From: Cydia pomonella
Lineage: Eukaryota > Arthropoda > Insecta > Lepidoptera > Tortricidae
Direction of reading: 5' to 3'
Assembly (NCBI RefSeq): GCF_033807575.1
Contig: NC_084725.1
Location: 2,391,001 to 2,455,000 of the forward strand
Length of the DNA: 64,000 nucleotides
In this document: positions 11,569-23,225 of the stretch, in pieces
Numbering within the stretch: the first letter of the stretch is position 1
How the letters are laid out: each line of letters opens with the position of its first letter
Position numbers and translations under genes: made by a program
The notes under the pieces: generated by a model
Database searches by the model: none
The model's input: the letters and a program-made list of their open reading frames with translations, nothing else
What the model was told of the DNA's origin: nothing

Positions 11569-11823
11569 TAAAGCATATTAAGTTTTTGATAATTGACTGC
11601 AGAATCTGATAGCAATGGTAAAGGAGTTCAACTAAGACAACATTGATTAGGCAAAGTTTTCAAAACATGAAACAATAAGTTCCTGTCATCCACGATGACG
11701 CACAGATTTGTGAACAGGTTCGATAATATATATCATTTTTTATTTTTTTCAAAATGGCAGAGACATAATTTATTTAGTTTTGAGATATGCCCGTGAGGTC
11801 TACAGCTCACAGAGCCCATAGAT

Positions 11824-11861
11824 CTTTGGGATCTTAGTTCATAGGAACTAAGATCCCAAAG
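11824..11861. repeat. Perfect 17-bp hairpin
   Basis: CTTTGGGATCTTAGTTC, a 4-base loop ATAG, then the exact reverse complement. No T-run or transcript context shows a function. Confidence 0.8.
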
Positions 11862-13660
11862 GTACGTAGGAAGATATTGCAAAATGCCAGTTGAAAAAAT
11901 TATATTGACATGATTTGAAACAACTCATGAAATTTCTACCACATACTATTTCCTATTTTTACCCCACACACATTAGTCACATATATACCGCACTCGATTA
12001 AACTTAACGACAAATCGTAAACGCAAGCACCACAGTTAGGTAAATCCTAAATTCCTCACATAATAAACATGAGGCATTTGCATACATTACGTTATGATTC
12101 AAACCGTCACAATACATCGGCGCATGCGTCGAATACGCAATTAATTGTATGTTGATATGACACATGTATTTGTATGTTGGAAATGGGGTCAGGGATTTAT
12201 ACTTAAGGGGAGGGTTTACGAAGAAGGAAATAAGTTTACCAGGCAAACAAATACGTTAAATTAAGAACCTATCCATCTTAGGCCCTGTCTTCAATTTCAA
12301 TCAGGTGTGACTAGAGCCAATCGTCAAACAGTTTTTTAATAAAAAAATAAAAAAAATTGTACGGAACCCTCTTTGGGTGAATCACACTTGGCCGTTTATT
12401 TTTTTAATTCACTGCTCTAAACTTACATTTTTACGTACCACTTAAGGCCCTCAAGGGTTAATAATAGATCATTATTAGTCCATATGTTCACTATTCACAT
12501 TGTACACACCACAACCTTAAGCTAGTGAATGAATAAACACAATTCATTTCCCCCGTTTAAGGACTTGAAAGAAAATCAATGCGACGTATTTGCAAACCAT
12601 AAAAAACGAGGTCAGTGACCTTCGTCCATTGTTAAAGGTTCAACGACCCAGTCTTGTAAGATTTTCTTAAGTCCTGCTTTTTGCTTAACGGTACCTATTT
12701 AAAAGATTATTTATTCAGCATTCATTTTGTATGTCAAACATCTTTCGATTGTTTATAAAATTATTCTGTATAAGTAGTGTGATACAATGCATAAAATATT
12801 GTTTGCCATGTTTACTGATATTTTTATAATCGTAGCTAACTATTTACAATAAGTACAATTTTAATGATTTATGTAAATATAATGGGCAAGATTTAAATAT
12901 CAAAATTAAAATAGGGAATAGCGTATCCTTAGCCATTATGGATATTAAAGCTGCCTTTACACTGAGACGAGCGGGAATCAACCAATAGGATTGGTTGTAA
13001 TCCACGTCTCTTCTTCGCGGGTAACTAAATTCCATATTCTTAGTAAATTATGAGCGGGAAGTGACATCTATGTCACTCCCAAGTCAAACTTAAGAGGGAA
13101 GAATAGCTTTTCGAATTTAACGAACATTCTATTTCGGGAGAAAACGGTTTCCACTAACTATAAATCTTGACCAAAACACTTTGATTTTGATGTAGATCGC
13201 TTCAGCATAATATATTCTAGGTTTATAGGTGTCGCTTTTTTGAAAAAAAAAAAAACACTTGTTATGCAATTTAAAAAAAAAGTAATACCTATTAACCTAG
13301 TTTTCATTGTGAATAACATACTAAAAAATCATGCAAAATGGAAAATATTTCGAAGTGGAAAAACGTTTTCTCTTTTTGTATCAGCATTAAGACTGTGTAT
13401 ATCACGTGATATACTTCCCTCTTAATGAAAAAACGGATGTACCGGACCGCGACGTTGGTCCGGTCAGCATATCTCTTTCTCGCTCTCACTTATAACTGCG
13501 TTCTTAACAGACGTACGACGGACTACCTTCGGCACGATCGAACAGGCCTCAGACCAGACCAGACCCGCCGGTCCGGTACGCTTGTCTGTTACAGCTTTCA
13601 CATTAGACGAGCTTGAAGTAAAGACAAAATTAGAGATATTCTTAGAAAGTCCAACATATG
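11862..13660. other. No gene recognised
   Basis: AT-rich sequence. It contains a short fragment near 12350-12405 (TACGGAACCCTC, CACACTTGGCCG) of the repeat that is complete at 49119-49662, and small inverted repeats near 13050 and 13440. The open frames here are short and overlap on both strands. Confidence 0.4.
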
Positions 13661-13665
13661 AAAAA

Positions 13666-14290
13666 AAAAAACAACGGGTTGCACCCCGGGACTGCCGGCA
13701 GAAGTGAAAACTTGAATATTAACGTTGTGCATTTTTCATTTTTTGGAGAAATTGAGTAGCAGTTTTATAAAAAGAGATAATTCTCTATTATACCTACTTA
13801 AATAAATTTGATTGTGGAAGATATTATGAAATGCGAATTTTAGTGTTAATATATAACATATACAGAGTATTTCATGAGACGTGAGCCTACACAATCAGTA
13901 AATGTTAATGAATCGTTCACCATCATTTTAAGTAAAACAATCACGCTTCTTTTCTGTTAGATATATAACTCTTTGGTAAGGAAATATTTGAGTATCTACA
14001 ATCATGAACACCCAACAACACAAAGATACAATACAACACAATTAACAAAGATTACACCACTTTAACCGTTATAACAGCACTTTGATTATGAAGAAAATAA
14101 AATGTTACACTTGAATAAGATACGATTTTTCAAAACTAACCAGGCTTCGATGACATTCAATTTGCACGTCACCATGATGTCACGTGTCCGTCTTACGAAT
14201 TTTCAATCTGACGATCACGTGACCTGACACGAGCCGCGCCGCTAAAGAATTTTTCACTGCAAAAACACTCGATAGGTTTTTTATCGACAC
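13666..14290 (+). repeat. Interspersed repeat with CGGCAGAAGTGAAAAC end
   Basis: The left end (AACGGGTTGCACCCCGGGAC, GCCGGCAGAAGTGAAAACTT) and right end (TCACGTGTCCGTCTTACGAA, CACGTGACC, CGCCGCTAAAGA) match copies at 26769-27160 and 27329-27775. The middle differs and may be an insertion or a divergent core. The ends form an imperfect inverted repeat around GAAGTGAAAACTT. Confidence 0.6.
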
Positions 14291-14710
14291 AACAATACCG
14301 GCGTGCACATGCGTGTCCATACAATGAGCTGAAGCTCTGCTGTGTACGCAACTGGTACCTATGTTTCATCTACAAAGATGTTTGATGATTTGTTGACGAC
14401 ACCAAAAGATATCTGATTATTTGATGAATCAAGAATGACCTTCTACACGACTCACAACACTACCTTTAACGACCCACCGTCACAATAAACTAAGAACCGG
14501 CCAACAGAGAACAGTCAAAACATTCAGTTGGCGAACGCCTCAGACAGTTGGCAGGACCCCGTGTGACGTCACGGATTCTCCTGGCACTCGGTGAACTCGT
14601 GAACCGGCCAATAATAGCGTTTTGGCAATATTTTTGGGGTTTCCCTGTTTAGTATGCGGCACTTGAGATCGATGAACGATAAGATTTAAAAAAAATTGTG
14701 ACAGATTGAC

Positions 14711-15030
14711 TTTTTTTATACTACGTCGGTGGCAAACAAGCATACAGCCCGCCTGATGTACGCCTGCAACTCCAGAGGAGTTACATACGCGTTACCGACC
14801 CTAACACTCCGCACCCTCGTTGACCTTACCGGCAGGAACACAACACTATGAGTAGGGTCTAGTGTTATGTGGCTGCGGTTTTCTGTAAGGTAGAGGTACT
14901 TCCCCAATTGGGCTCTGCTCTAGATCTGGAATGACATCCGCTGTGTTGTGCGCTACCACACTAAGCAAGATGACATTCACAATGCCCATACCTCTCTTTT
15001 GGACGTAGTTTAAGGACTTACCCGGGTCCA
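14711..15030 (-). repeat. Lepidopteran LINE-tail/SINE-like repeat, full-length copy
   Basis: On the minus strand it runs from GGACCCGGGTAAGTCC to GCCACCGACGTAGTATAAAA, with internal CCAGATCTAGAGCAGAGCCC. Five copies of this family sit in the window. The 3' end is shared with the LINE relic at 40455-40632, so these may be LINE 3' UTRs or SINEs using the same tail. Confidence 0.75.
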
Positions 15031-15242
15031 GTGACTGTCCTTGGTATCTTTAAGAATCAAATAGTTTTCAAAACCTATGAGATGAATTATTTTATACATA
15101 ATAATAATAAATAACCCAAGGAGTCTGAAATAGATTGCTTTCTTTACCTCAATTTAATGATTTGTTAAGCTTTTTGAAATATGCTACTTTTATTTTGAAA
15201 TAAAGAGCATATATTAATATCGGTAGTTCACCGGTATTGTAT

Positions 15243-15366
15243 TAAAAAAAAATTAATACCACGTCGGTGGCAAACAAGCATACGGCCCGCCTGATGGTAA
15301 GCAGTCACCGTAGCCTATGGACGCCTGCAACTCCAGATGTGTTACATGCGCGTTGCCGACTCTAAA
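15243..15366 (-). repeat. 3'-end copy of the same LINE-tail repeat
   Basis: Carries the terminal 120 bp (CACGTCGGTGGCAAACAAGC on the + strand, preceded by a T/A-rich tail) and breaks off at TTGCCGACTCTAA. Confidence 0.75.
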
Positions 15367-15479
15367 ATTAAATGGCGTATTAAACAGCGCTTTCTTCTAT
15401 CGTCCAGTGTCGTATGTTGAATTCCTTTGAGCATATTAAACATCGAGACGATACATCTGTGGAATGACTTGTAGTGCGG

Positions 15480-15587
15480 AAAAATCGAAGGCACAAGGCG
15501 CGGTAGTCACCAATGAGTTGGTCAGACTTAGGCAAAAATCGAAGGCACAAGGCGCGGTAGTCACCAATGAGTTGGTCAGACTTAGGC
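15480..15587. repeat. Exact 54-bp tandem duplication
   Basis: AAAAATCGAAGGCACAAGGC ... GGTCAGACTTAGGC occurs twice, at 15480-15533 and 15534-15587, with no differences. 54 is a multiple of 3, so overlapping open frames on both strands stay open (18-residue duplication). Confidence 0.95.
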
Positions 15588-15735
15588 AAAAATGCACTCA
15601 TCGGAGACAATGGACTGCTCCACGAATGTACAAGAAGGGCTACAGTACGTAAAGAATGGAAACGGATTGTGAAGCTTTCCACCGTACCTGATATGACGAC
15701 CACGACCATTCTGACAACAGAGTAACGACAAAGAA
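15588..15735 (+). pseudogene. LINE ORF2 C-terminal relic
   Basis: One frame reads ECTRRATVRKEWKRIVKLST, then VPDMTTTTILTTE and a stop, followed by an AAGAAGAACAAGAA-rich 3' sequence. This resembles the end of RTE/R1-like LINE ORFs. No reverse transcriptase core remains. Confidence 0.45.
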
Positions 15736-17654
15736 GAACAAGAATTAATATTGAATTTAATAGTGCCCTACCCTGTATATCAATTTATTGTATGTACATC
15801 TACCCTGTATTTTCAATATAGAAGCCATGGAAAATTATAAATGTATAATAAAAACACTGACTGAGATACCCTATTTAATACCCCTCCCCAAATAAGTAGC
15901 TTAAGAGGAAATAAAATTTGCTGAAAAACCTGTAAATTATTTTGATTTATTAAACTGATAACTTTAGTTAATATCAATGAATCTGTATTAAAAGCGACGC
16001 TATAAACGTTTATTAAGAGCTTTTGGTAAAAATAAGTTTGACTATCGATAAACTAAAATTGGAATTCAAAATGACACATGAAACATTCAAAACAAAATTA
16101 TTTCAACTTCCAACCAAGCACACACACAGTTTGCAGTCAATAACGGTTGGATAAACATCTTCTCAATATTGATCACAAATTGGTGTTATGTCATAGTTTA
16201 TATAAAACTGAAAGAAACTCCACTGCTTTGTATATTAAAAATGAATCATGAACTGGTAAAAATCTCCGGCATATTCTCCGAACACAGCGTTACTACGTAG
16301 CGTCGTGGTATCGCTCCGCCTCACGGCACGGCGGCGGCGCACCGGGGACCTTGTATGGGGCAAACCGCCTAGTCTGCGCCCACGACGCAGCACGGGCCCG
16401 GTCGAGGCGGTTTACCTACACCACGACATAAAACTTCGCGGAGCGGTGCCACGCGGGTTCTGCGCCTGACGTTGTTTCGCCAAGAATAAAAAAAACTTTA
16501 CACCAAGACGTTGCCGACCCTTATGGTATACCCTAACGTAAACCCGTAATATATTTACTGTTTTGACAGTGATGAAAAAAACTTCATTCCTTGCCCTAGA
16601 TTAGGTTAGGGGGAAAATTACGGATATTTCATCCCTTTAAATTTTCAGAATAGGGCGTCCTCCCATCTTAAAGGCCCTCTAGTGTTGCAGGTGTGAGCGA
16701 TAGCAATTGCTTGTCATCATCTGCGCGTTAGCCTCATATATCATTAAAAAATATATAACTACTTCTTGCACATTTTTAGACTATGGAAACAAAATCATTC
16801 GTTTATTTATTATTTTTCGGAGACCAGCAGCTGTTAATAATGTATATAGGTTTCATAAATGTAATACAAAAAGCCAACTAGATTCTCACTAGTAAAAATA
16901 TTATGATCCTATACTTATATAGTATATTTGTTAAAAGACTCATAAAACTGAATTCTAGACAATACCTGTTCAACAACAATGGATCAATTGTAAAATATAA
17001 GATAAAATCTACATAGTTAATTTAAAAAGTCCGCTATATCTTCAAGTTTATTTGTCAATAACCTGAACGTAAACGATATTAAAATACCTTGATATTGCAA
17101 TGACCTTCCTAACTCAATTTGCGAAATAAAAATAAATTCCCAAAGCACTCCAGACGCGGCAAATGCAAAATGGAGTCGTAAAAATATCAGAAAACGCGAT
17201 ACGGTGCGAATATTTGGCAATAGAGCGGTTTTCAGTTCAAACAAAAATGTTATTTCGGAACTTGAAAAGAAAATTAGGGTTTATTTTTAAGAGTAAGTGG
17301 ATTTTTCGAAAATGTATTGAGATAGGATTATTTCGGTGTATGTTAATACCAAAGGGTAAACGCAAAATTTCAAAGTGTACTCTAACTGTGGTGAAAGCAG
17401 TCATGCATTTTAAATATCGTAGGATTTTAAACATTTAAACCCACAGTTTACCTACATATAATCAGTCAGGCAGGAATTATGACACCTTTGTTACTGGGTG
17501 CTTTACTAACCGCCGGCTCAGTAATTTTTTTTAACGATAAATACCTTAAGCTGATCTTAACCTCTATGTATTTTTTTCCTATAGTAGCTTTATGATAATT
17601 CTGTGGGTAAAAGTAATACCTAAGTAGTTTATTTATCTTATTCAGATATCTAAC
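15736..17654. other. No gene recognised; one GC-rich patch
   Basis: Mostly AT-rich. A 200-bp GC- and CpG-rich patch (16280-16475) contains inverted repeats (AAACCGCCT with AGGCGGTTT at about 16362 and 16404; GTGGTATCGCTCCGCC with GCGGAGCGGTGCCACG). It has no open frame and may be a degraded GC-rich mobile element. Confidence 0.4.
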
Positions 17655-18004
17655 TTTTTTATACTACGTCGGTGGAAAACAAGCATACGGCCAGCCTGAT
17701 GTTAAGCAGTTTCCGTAGCCTATGTACACCTGCAACTCCAGAGTTACATGCGCTTTGCCGACCCTAACACTCCGCACCCTCGTTGAGCTCTGGCAACCTT
17801 ACTCACTAGCAGGAACAGAACACTATGAGTAAGGTCTAGTGTTATTTGACTGCCGTTTTCTGTAAGGTAGAGTACTTCCCCAGTTGGGCTCTGCTCTAGA
17901 TCTGGAATGACATCCTCTGTGCTGTGCCCTACCACACAAAATGAGATGACATTCACAATGCCCATAGCTCTCTTTTGGACGTAGTTTAAGGACATACCCG
18001 GGTC
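17655..18004 (-). repeat. Lepidopteran LINE-tail/SINE-like repeat, full-length copy
   Basis: Same family as 14711-15030: T-run, ATACTACGTCGGTGGAAAAC, then CTAGATCTGGAATGACATCC, ending CATACCCGGGTC on the + strand. The overlapping minus-strand open frame is the repeat itself and encodes no known protein. Confidence 0.75.
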
Positions 18005-18395
18005 GAACGGGTTTAGTATATTTGATTGAATATGTTCATCAAGTCTAAAATTATTTCAACTACGTAATGTATTATCACGAAAGACAAAATACCATCACAA
18101 CAAAACAAGTGAATATTTGGCAAAAGAGAACAGCTGAATAGTAATAGTTGGCACAACTGCCGGAACGGTGATATCACTCGATCGCTTATCGAGTACGAGT
18201 ACATCTATCTGTCCTATAGGTTATGATTGTTTATTCGCCTACATTGTATTTCAATGTAGGTAATGAAACAAAGGGACATACAAGGCTTATATTGTAGTAC
18301 TTGCCTATTATACATAATTGCAACTTGAGAAAATGGCAAACATTTTGTACGAGATATATGATCTCCGATCTAACGTTTCTGGTCTTTCATTGATC

Positions 18396-18590
18396 AACTC
18401 CGGACGAGTTACATGCACGTTGCCGATCCTAACACTCCGTTTTTTGAAAGGTGGCGATACTTCCCCAGTTGGGCTCTGCTCTAGATCTGGAATGACATCC
18501 GCTGTGCTGTGTCCTACCACACAAAACGAGATAACATTTAAAGTGCCCATACCTCTCTATTGGAAATAGTTTAAGGACATATCCGGGTCC
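18396..18590 (-). repeat. Truncated, internally deleted copy of the LINE-tail repeat
   Basis: Lacks the CGTCGGTGGC terminus and has a deletion between CCTAACACTCCG and GGTGGCGATACTTCC, then runs to ATATCCGGGTCC. Confidence 0.7.
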
Positions 18591-19159
18591 AATTGAAGTT
18601 TGAAAGCACATTAAAATGTAATAACTTGATAGTAATTCTAATGAATGCAAAATGCATTAATAGAAAACGAGAATTCTTTATGTTTAAATAATACTTCAAA
18701 TTCAGATCAACAATCTTTGGGAAAATAAAAAAGCTATGATTGCAAATATTTGTGCGTTCCGCGAACCATTTTTAAACAGTCCGTTATGTGAGTTTATAGT
18801 TTATTTGCGCCATAAATATTTTTGGAATATTTTGAGAAACCATAGACTATTGTGATTAAACCTTTGGCGGCCCATTTGTTTCAGTAAGAAACTTGTGTTT
18901 TTTTTCATACTTGTGGATCATACGTAACTTCATTAATCCAAGGAATTCCCAGTGAAGCAAGTGCAAGTGTGTTGTCAAGTTATATTTGCACAACCATTTT
19001 ACATGCATATTTTTTTCTGTAGAACAAAACAAAGCATTGACTGACACTGAAAATCATCCAGGAAAACATTGAAAAAATATGATCACTTGATCACGTTCTA
19101 TCTGATGCGTTCCAATTATAAATCTACGCAGCACGCATCACTTGTTGCGCCACGCTTCA
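18591..19159. other. No gene recognised
   Basis: AT-rich sequence without recognisable repeats or coding structure. Confidence 0.4.
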
Positions 19160-19164
19160 AGATG

Positions 19165-19310
19165 GCGGATTTTTTCACGGCATTTCCTCGTTACCGTGTT
19201 TTTGGCCACAGCCCCGGTGACGCGGCGCCCCAGTTAGGCTCGCCAACCGATGCCAGGGCCAAGTCCAGTTGGGCATCCCCGATGAACCAGAGCCAATATC
19301 TATAAAATAA
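19165..19310 (-). other. GC-rich coding-like segment of unknown nature
   Basis: On the minus strand one frame reads GDAQLDLALASVGEPNWGAA, then SPGLWPKTR, just before a GTAACG. The third codon positions are GC-rich, unlike the flanks. It could be an exon or a fragment of a repeat. I recognise no protein family, and a CAAGATGGCGGA motif lies next to it. Confidence 0.25.
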
Positions 19311-19980
19311 ATTTGACCGCGAAAAAAAATAATGAAGTAAACGTCATAGATTTCCCGCCAAAATTGCGGGTTGAACGCACTGGAGTGTTTTGGCATGTGC
19401 GCTCTTGGAACTTGTCCTAATAGTTTGATTTGATAAGGGAACATAGTAATAGTATATATGTTTGTAAACAAAGTTTGTTCGGTTCTACCTTTGAGTTTGA
19501 TTACGGAGTTGATGTTTTAATGCCCGTAGTTTTAATGAGTTTACATTTGCACATTTGTGTCTTGTGTTTGTTCATCAAACTATTTTCATTGATGATTTTA
19601 CGTAAAGACTTTAGAATTTCGATTAAGTTCACGTTACCGGCTATTTCCGCTTATGATGTCCAAAGTTTATCTTTTAACTATTGTTGTAAATGCACAAATT
19701 CGAGCTGCTAACAAGTTTTGAGTAGATATAGAGGGTTGTTCCCACTTGGTAGGATATTAAAAATATCACTAGGCATCAACTACTACTACATTAATTATAA
19801 GATTAAACGCGGCCTAGCAAACATGTCTCGAAAATTTTGGCGTTAAAGATATTTTCTTTCAAAATATACGCAGAACAGTATCTAACACAAGTGTTGTCAG
19901 ATTGTCAACTTGGAAAGCATTTTTTTTTCATTAGAGATTACGAGCCACAAATACCTTTGGCTTCTCTTCTTCTTTTTGGA
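19311..19980. other. No gene recognised
   Basis: AT-rich; the short open frames show no family features. Confidence 0.4.
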
Positions 19981-20225
19981 TACCGGTCTGGCGTAGTGGG
20001 TAGTGACCCTGCATATGAAGCCAGGGGGTTTGAATCCCGGTAAGGGCATTTATTTGTGTGATGAGCACAGATATTTGTTCCTGAGTCATGGGTGTTTTCT
20101 ATGTATTTAAGTATTTGTATATTATATATATCGTTGCCTGAGTACCCACAACGCAAGCCTTGTTGAGCTTACCGTGGGACTTAGACAATTAGTGTAAGAA
20201 TGGCCTTATCATATTGATTTATTCT
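19981..20225 (+). mobile_element. tRNA-headed SINE, family A
   Basis: The head has an A box (TGGCGTAGTGG) and B box (GGTTTGAATCC), then the family body CTGAGTCATGGGTGTTTTCT and the 3' end CAAGCCTTGTTGAGCTTACC. Other copies lie at 28942, 35722, 50536 and 59341. Diverged, with no clear TSD. Confidence 0.85.
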
Positions 20226-20569
20226 CTTAATATTATAAAAACATCTTTATAGCATGCACAACCCATCAAACACGCATAACGTACTTTATAATTTCAGTCC
20301 GCATAATGCACCAACGCGCCACGCGCCGTTTTGGCGCATCACCAGCATGCGTTAACGCATCGCACGTACTTCTACAATAAATCCATCGGTTACCGGAATG
20401 CAAAGGCCGGGCCGTTCGTTCTCATTGCATGTGCAGGCGCAAGGGATTCGGGCTTGTGGCAAAACTAGTTTACATGGAGTTGAAATGTAGTAACCATCCG
20501 TAATTCGAGGTAACTCAAAATTATACCTTTACAAAGAACTGAAGTAGGACATCTATTCAAAATTGTTTT

Positions 20570-20640
20570 TTGGGTAACATCTAATGCATGAATGTCAAGC
20601 CCTCGCCAGGCAGAGAATGGAACTCATTGGTGAATTTATT
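20570..20640 (+). pseudogene. LINE C-terminal relic (HLxxECxALARQRM motif)
   Basis: Reads HLMHECQALARQRMELIGEF and then a stop. It is close to the relic at 61270-61466 on the other strand and typical of the end of R1/I-type LINE ORF2. Only about 20 codons survive. Confidence 0.5.
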
Positions 20641-21269
20641 TGACATCATCATCTGTTATTAAGCTCAAATTAGATCGCTGATCGCTCTTGAGTAGATAAA
20701 ACATCCCATTTGGTAATGATGTACGAAGTGAGAAAGGAGGAGGAAGGTGTTGGATAATTCTGCGCTTCTTAGGCTGATAACCTTGAAAAAGCAATGCTCA
20801 TCGAGGGCCAGTGGAGGGGCCATCGCAAGAAAGGAGGGGTATTCACCCACTGGATCAATGTTCAATGCAAGATTATATAGCTTAAGCAAGAGAAACCGTA
20901 TGAGAAATGTCCTCGTACGCAAGTATTTTTAAGTTGATTTTATTTAAGCGTTACCTACTTTTGTTTTTAGTATTATGATACAATTCAGTTTATAATATCA
21001 TTAATTTTCTCTATTTATATTCCCTACAAGTGTTTATCATACCCCACCTAACCTTATCGGTCGAGTCTTAGCCTCCAAATTGACCCATGGTAGCTAAGCG
21101 ATTGTAACAATGATATGCGCGTACGCAAGAAGAATATGCGCGGATATTTAGAATTTCCAAAGATGGAAAAGTCCGGGTGCGCCCTGTCAACTTTCTAGGA
21201 ACTTGATAGATGGGGTACGTGTGCTGTGAAAATCATTGTTTTCATACAATACATACATATTTCAACTGA
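20641..21269. other. No gene recognised
   Basis: Overlapping open frames at 20665-20932 on both strands show no family features. Confidence 0.35.
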
Positions 21270-21511
21270 CGGCCCGATTCGAAGAATGATTAAGACACGT
21301 TTAAGATCTTTAAAAGATCGATAACTAAACGACATGTCAAAATTGAAGTTTATTTCAATTATATTTTTAACGTCAAAGTGACATTGGTTGCCCGAATCGA
21401 GCTGCTTCTGTCAATTATACGACATACAAACGATATCTAAATGAGAACTTACCTAAACCAGAACTTATCGTTATCTTATCTTCAACATATCCTATTCTTC
21501 GAATCGGGCCG
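21270..21511. mobile_element. MITE, second copy of the CGGCCCGATT family
   Basis: Same ends and internal blocks as 11316-11568 (GATCGATAACTAAACGACAT, GCTGCTTCTGTCAATTATAC) in the opposite orientation. TSD not conserved. Confidence 0.75.
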
Positions 21512-21659
21512 GGAGATAAAAACAACCGTTTAGAAAAATAGACCAAGGTACCTTTCAAAGCTTAGAACTAAATGAAAAGTGTAAAATTCACTGTTTCGGG
21601 CGAGAGTCGAATACGCGACTCTGGATCACTTGTTAGTCCATCATCCATCTCGTTTTTTT

Positions 21660-21790
21660 TTACAAAGTCAATATATTCTTTATTCAAATAGGCCTAGCAA
21701 CAAGCACTTTTAAATCGTCAAATTTTACAAATATCATCTTAATCTAAATATCAGAGCAATTTATTGATGCAGTTACTTCATAGAAAAAAT
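21660..21790 (-). repeat. LINE 3' end
   Basis: Minus strand: AAGTGCTTGTTGCTAGGCC then TATTTGAATAAAGAATATA, a recurring lepidopteran LINE terminus; the same end occurs on the + strand at 26385-26424. Confidence 0.6.
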
Positions 21791-21812
21791 TTAAAAAGCT
21801 AATTTGAAAACG

Positions 21813-22300
21813 AAAAAGCCGGCCAAGAGCATGTCGGGTTACGACCAAGAGTATGCTCAGTGTAGGTTTCCATAGTTACGCGTACGTCAAAATAGACTTT
21901 TTGCAAAAACTCAATAACGGCTAAACCGATCAGGTTCGCTATAGTTTCCCTTGGAAGTCTTTACTAAGCTTTACTTTCACGATTTTTTCATATTTTTTGG
22001 ACCCATGGTTCAAAAGTTAGAGCGGAACACATTTTTTTTTCTGTTAGAGTATTTATTTCCGAAAATATTACATTTATCAAAAAATGGTCCGTGAAGACCC
22101 ATATTCGTTTTGAAAGACCAGAGACAGCCCACACACACTACAGGGTTGAAGCGAAAAAAAAATCATACCCTATTTTCGTGTAGGGGAGTCACCAAAAAAA
22201 ACAATTTTATAGTTTTCATTGACGACTTTACTAACGGAGCACTAACTATGGACAAGGCGAAACTATAAGGGTTCCTAGTTGACTACGGAACCCAAAAAAA
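21813..22300 (+). repeat. Long interspersed noncoding repeat, GGTTCC-hairpin tail
   Basis: Begins AAAAAGCCGGCCAAGAGC and ends GGTTCCTAGTTGACTACGGA then ACCC, a hairpin. Related in its ends to 49119-49662 but with a different body. Widespread in Lepidoptera as I recall; class uncertain (a non-autonomous Helitron is possible). No coding capacity. Confidence 0.6.
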
Positions 22301-22654
22301 CTACATTCTGAAGACTTCAATCGGGGAGAATAATTTGGAAGTAAAAGGTAACCGTCACGAACAAACCGACAGAACGTTTGATAGCTGTTTCGTAGTAGTC
22401 GTAAAGTCGTCCAAACACCAGAAACATGTCCGCAATTCTGGACTTTATGCCATTGTAATAAGACAACAAATGCATGCATATTTTTGACGTGAGTTCACCC
22501 AGTTTCGCAACTGTTTTTTCAGTCGACCGTTTGACGTGTGTAGCTTTTGTGATTTTGACTTTCGAGGATTACCGCGATTTCCGAGGGTGATTCAAATTTC
22601 TTGATAAAAAGACAGGAGAGACATCATTTTCAAAGCCATTATAAGAGATACAAA

Positions 22655-23225
22655 CTCTTACCTATGTTAACGGCACCAAACATAAGACATTTAACAGAAA
22701 ATTATGTAATTTTTTTTACCGCTTTAAGGTGCGACCAGACCGCAGCTTAAAAAACGGTCACGATACGGAATCGCAGTGACGCATCGTATGCGTACCGTTT
22801 TTGATGCATGCTCTCCACACCGCTGCTTAAAAAACGGTGACGGTACGGAATCGCAGTGACGTGCTTCATGCGAATCTTTTTTGTTCGCAAATCTTTGCGT
22901 CTTTTACGTCACCGGTGTGGTGTCTGCCATAAGATCTCCGTGTAATATTTTTTGCGATTTTTACGCAGATCAATTTACGGTGCGTCAGCGTATTTTAAGC
23001 AGCGGTGTGGGGAGTATGAGTCAAAAACGGTACGCATACGATGCGTCACTGCGATTCCGTATCGTGACCGTTTTTTAAGCTGCGGTCTGGTCGCACCTTT
23101 ATGCGTTAAAAGCTGAATATCCTATTCATCTTTTATGTTTTCTTTAAAGCTACTGCAATTGGCCTCAATATTATTGACAAACTAAAGGTATGGTTTTTTG
23201 CTCCAGTCATGCGATGCATGATTTT
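22655..23225. repeat. Interspersed repeat interrupted by a MITE
   Basis: Flanks 22655-22726 and 23102-23225 match 58012-58210 continuously (ACGGCACCAA, ACCGCTTTA, GTTAAAAGCTGAATATCC, TTTTTTGCTCCAGTCATG). The copy at 58012 lacks the MITE and so shows the uninterrupted state. Confidence 0.8.
22727..23098. mobile_element. MITE with 78-bp perfect TIRs and TTA duplication (PIF/Harbinger-type)
   Basis: A 372-bp element: AGGTGCGACCAGACCGCAGC ... CGTACCGTTTTTGA is repeated exactly in reverse at the right end (78 bp, no mismatch). TTA flanks both sides (22724-22726, 23099-23101). A further degenerate internal copy of the TIR core (ACGGTACGGAATCGCAGTGA) follows the left arm. No ORF is present. Identical arms suggest a young element; the 3-bp TTA duplication suggests PIF/Harbinger transposase. 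Confidence 0.88.

Noticed and set aside
15380..15709. 109-residue minus-strand protein with an 18-residue repeat
   Set aside because: The repeat is the 54-bp duplication and the plus strand is better explained as a LINE C-terminal relic.
16280..16475. CpG island promoter
   Set aside because: Inverted repeats within the patch point to a GC-rich mobile element; no transcript structure is visible.
17744..17995. 83-residue minus-strand protein (also 18308-18550)
   Set aside because: Part of the dispersed LINE-tail/SINE-like repeat, in several copies with differing frames.
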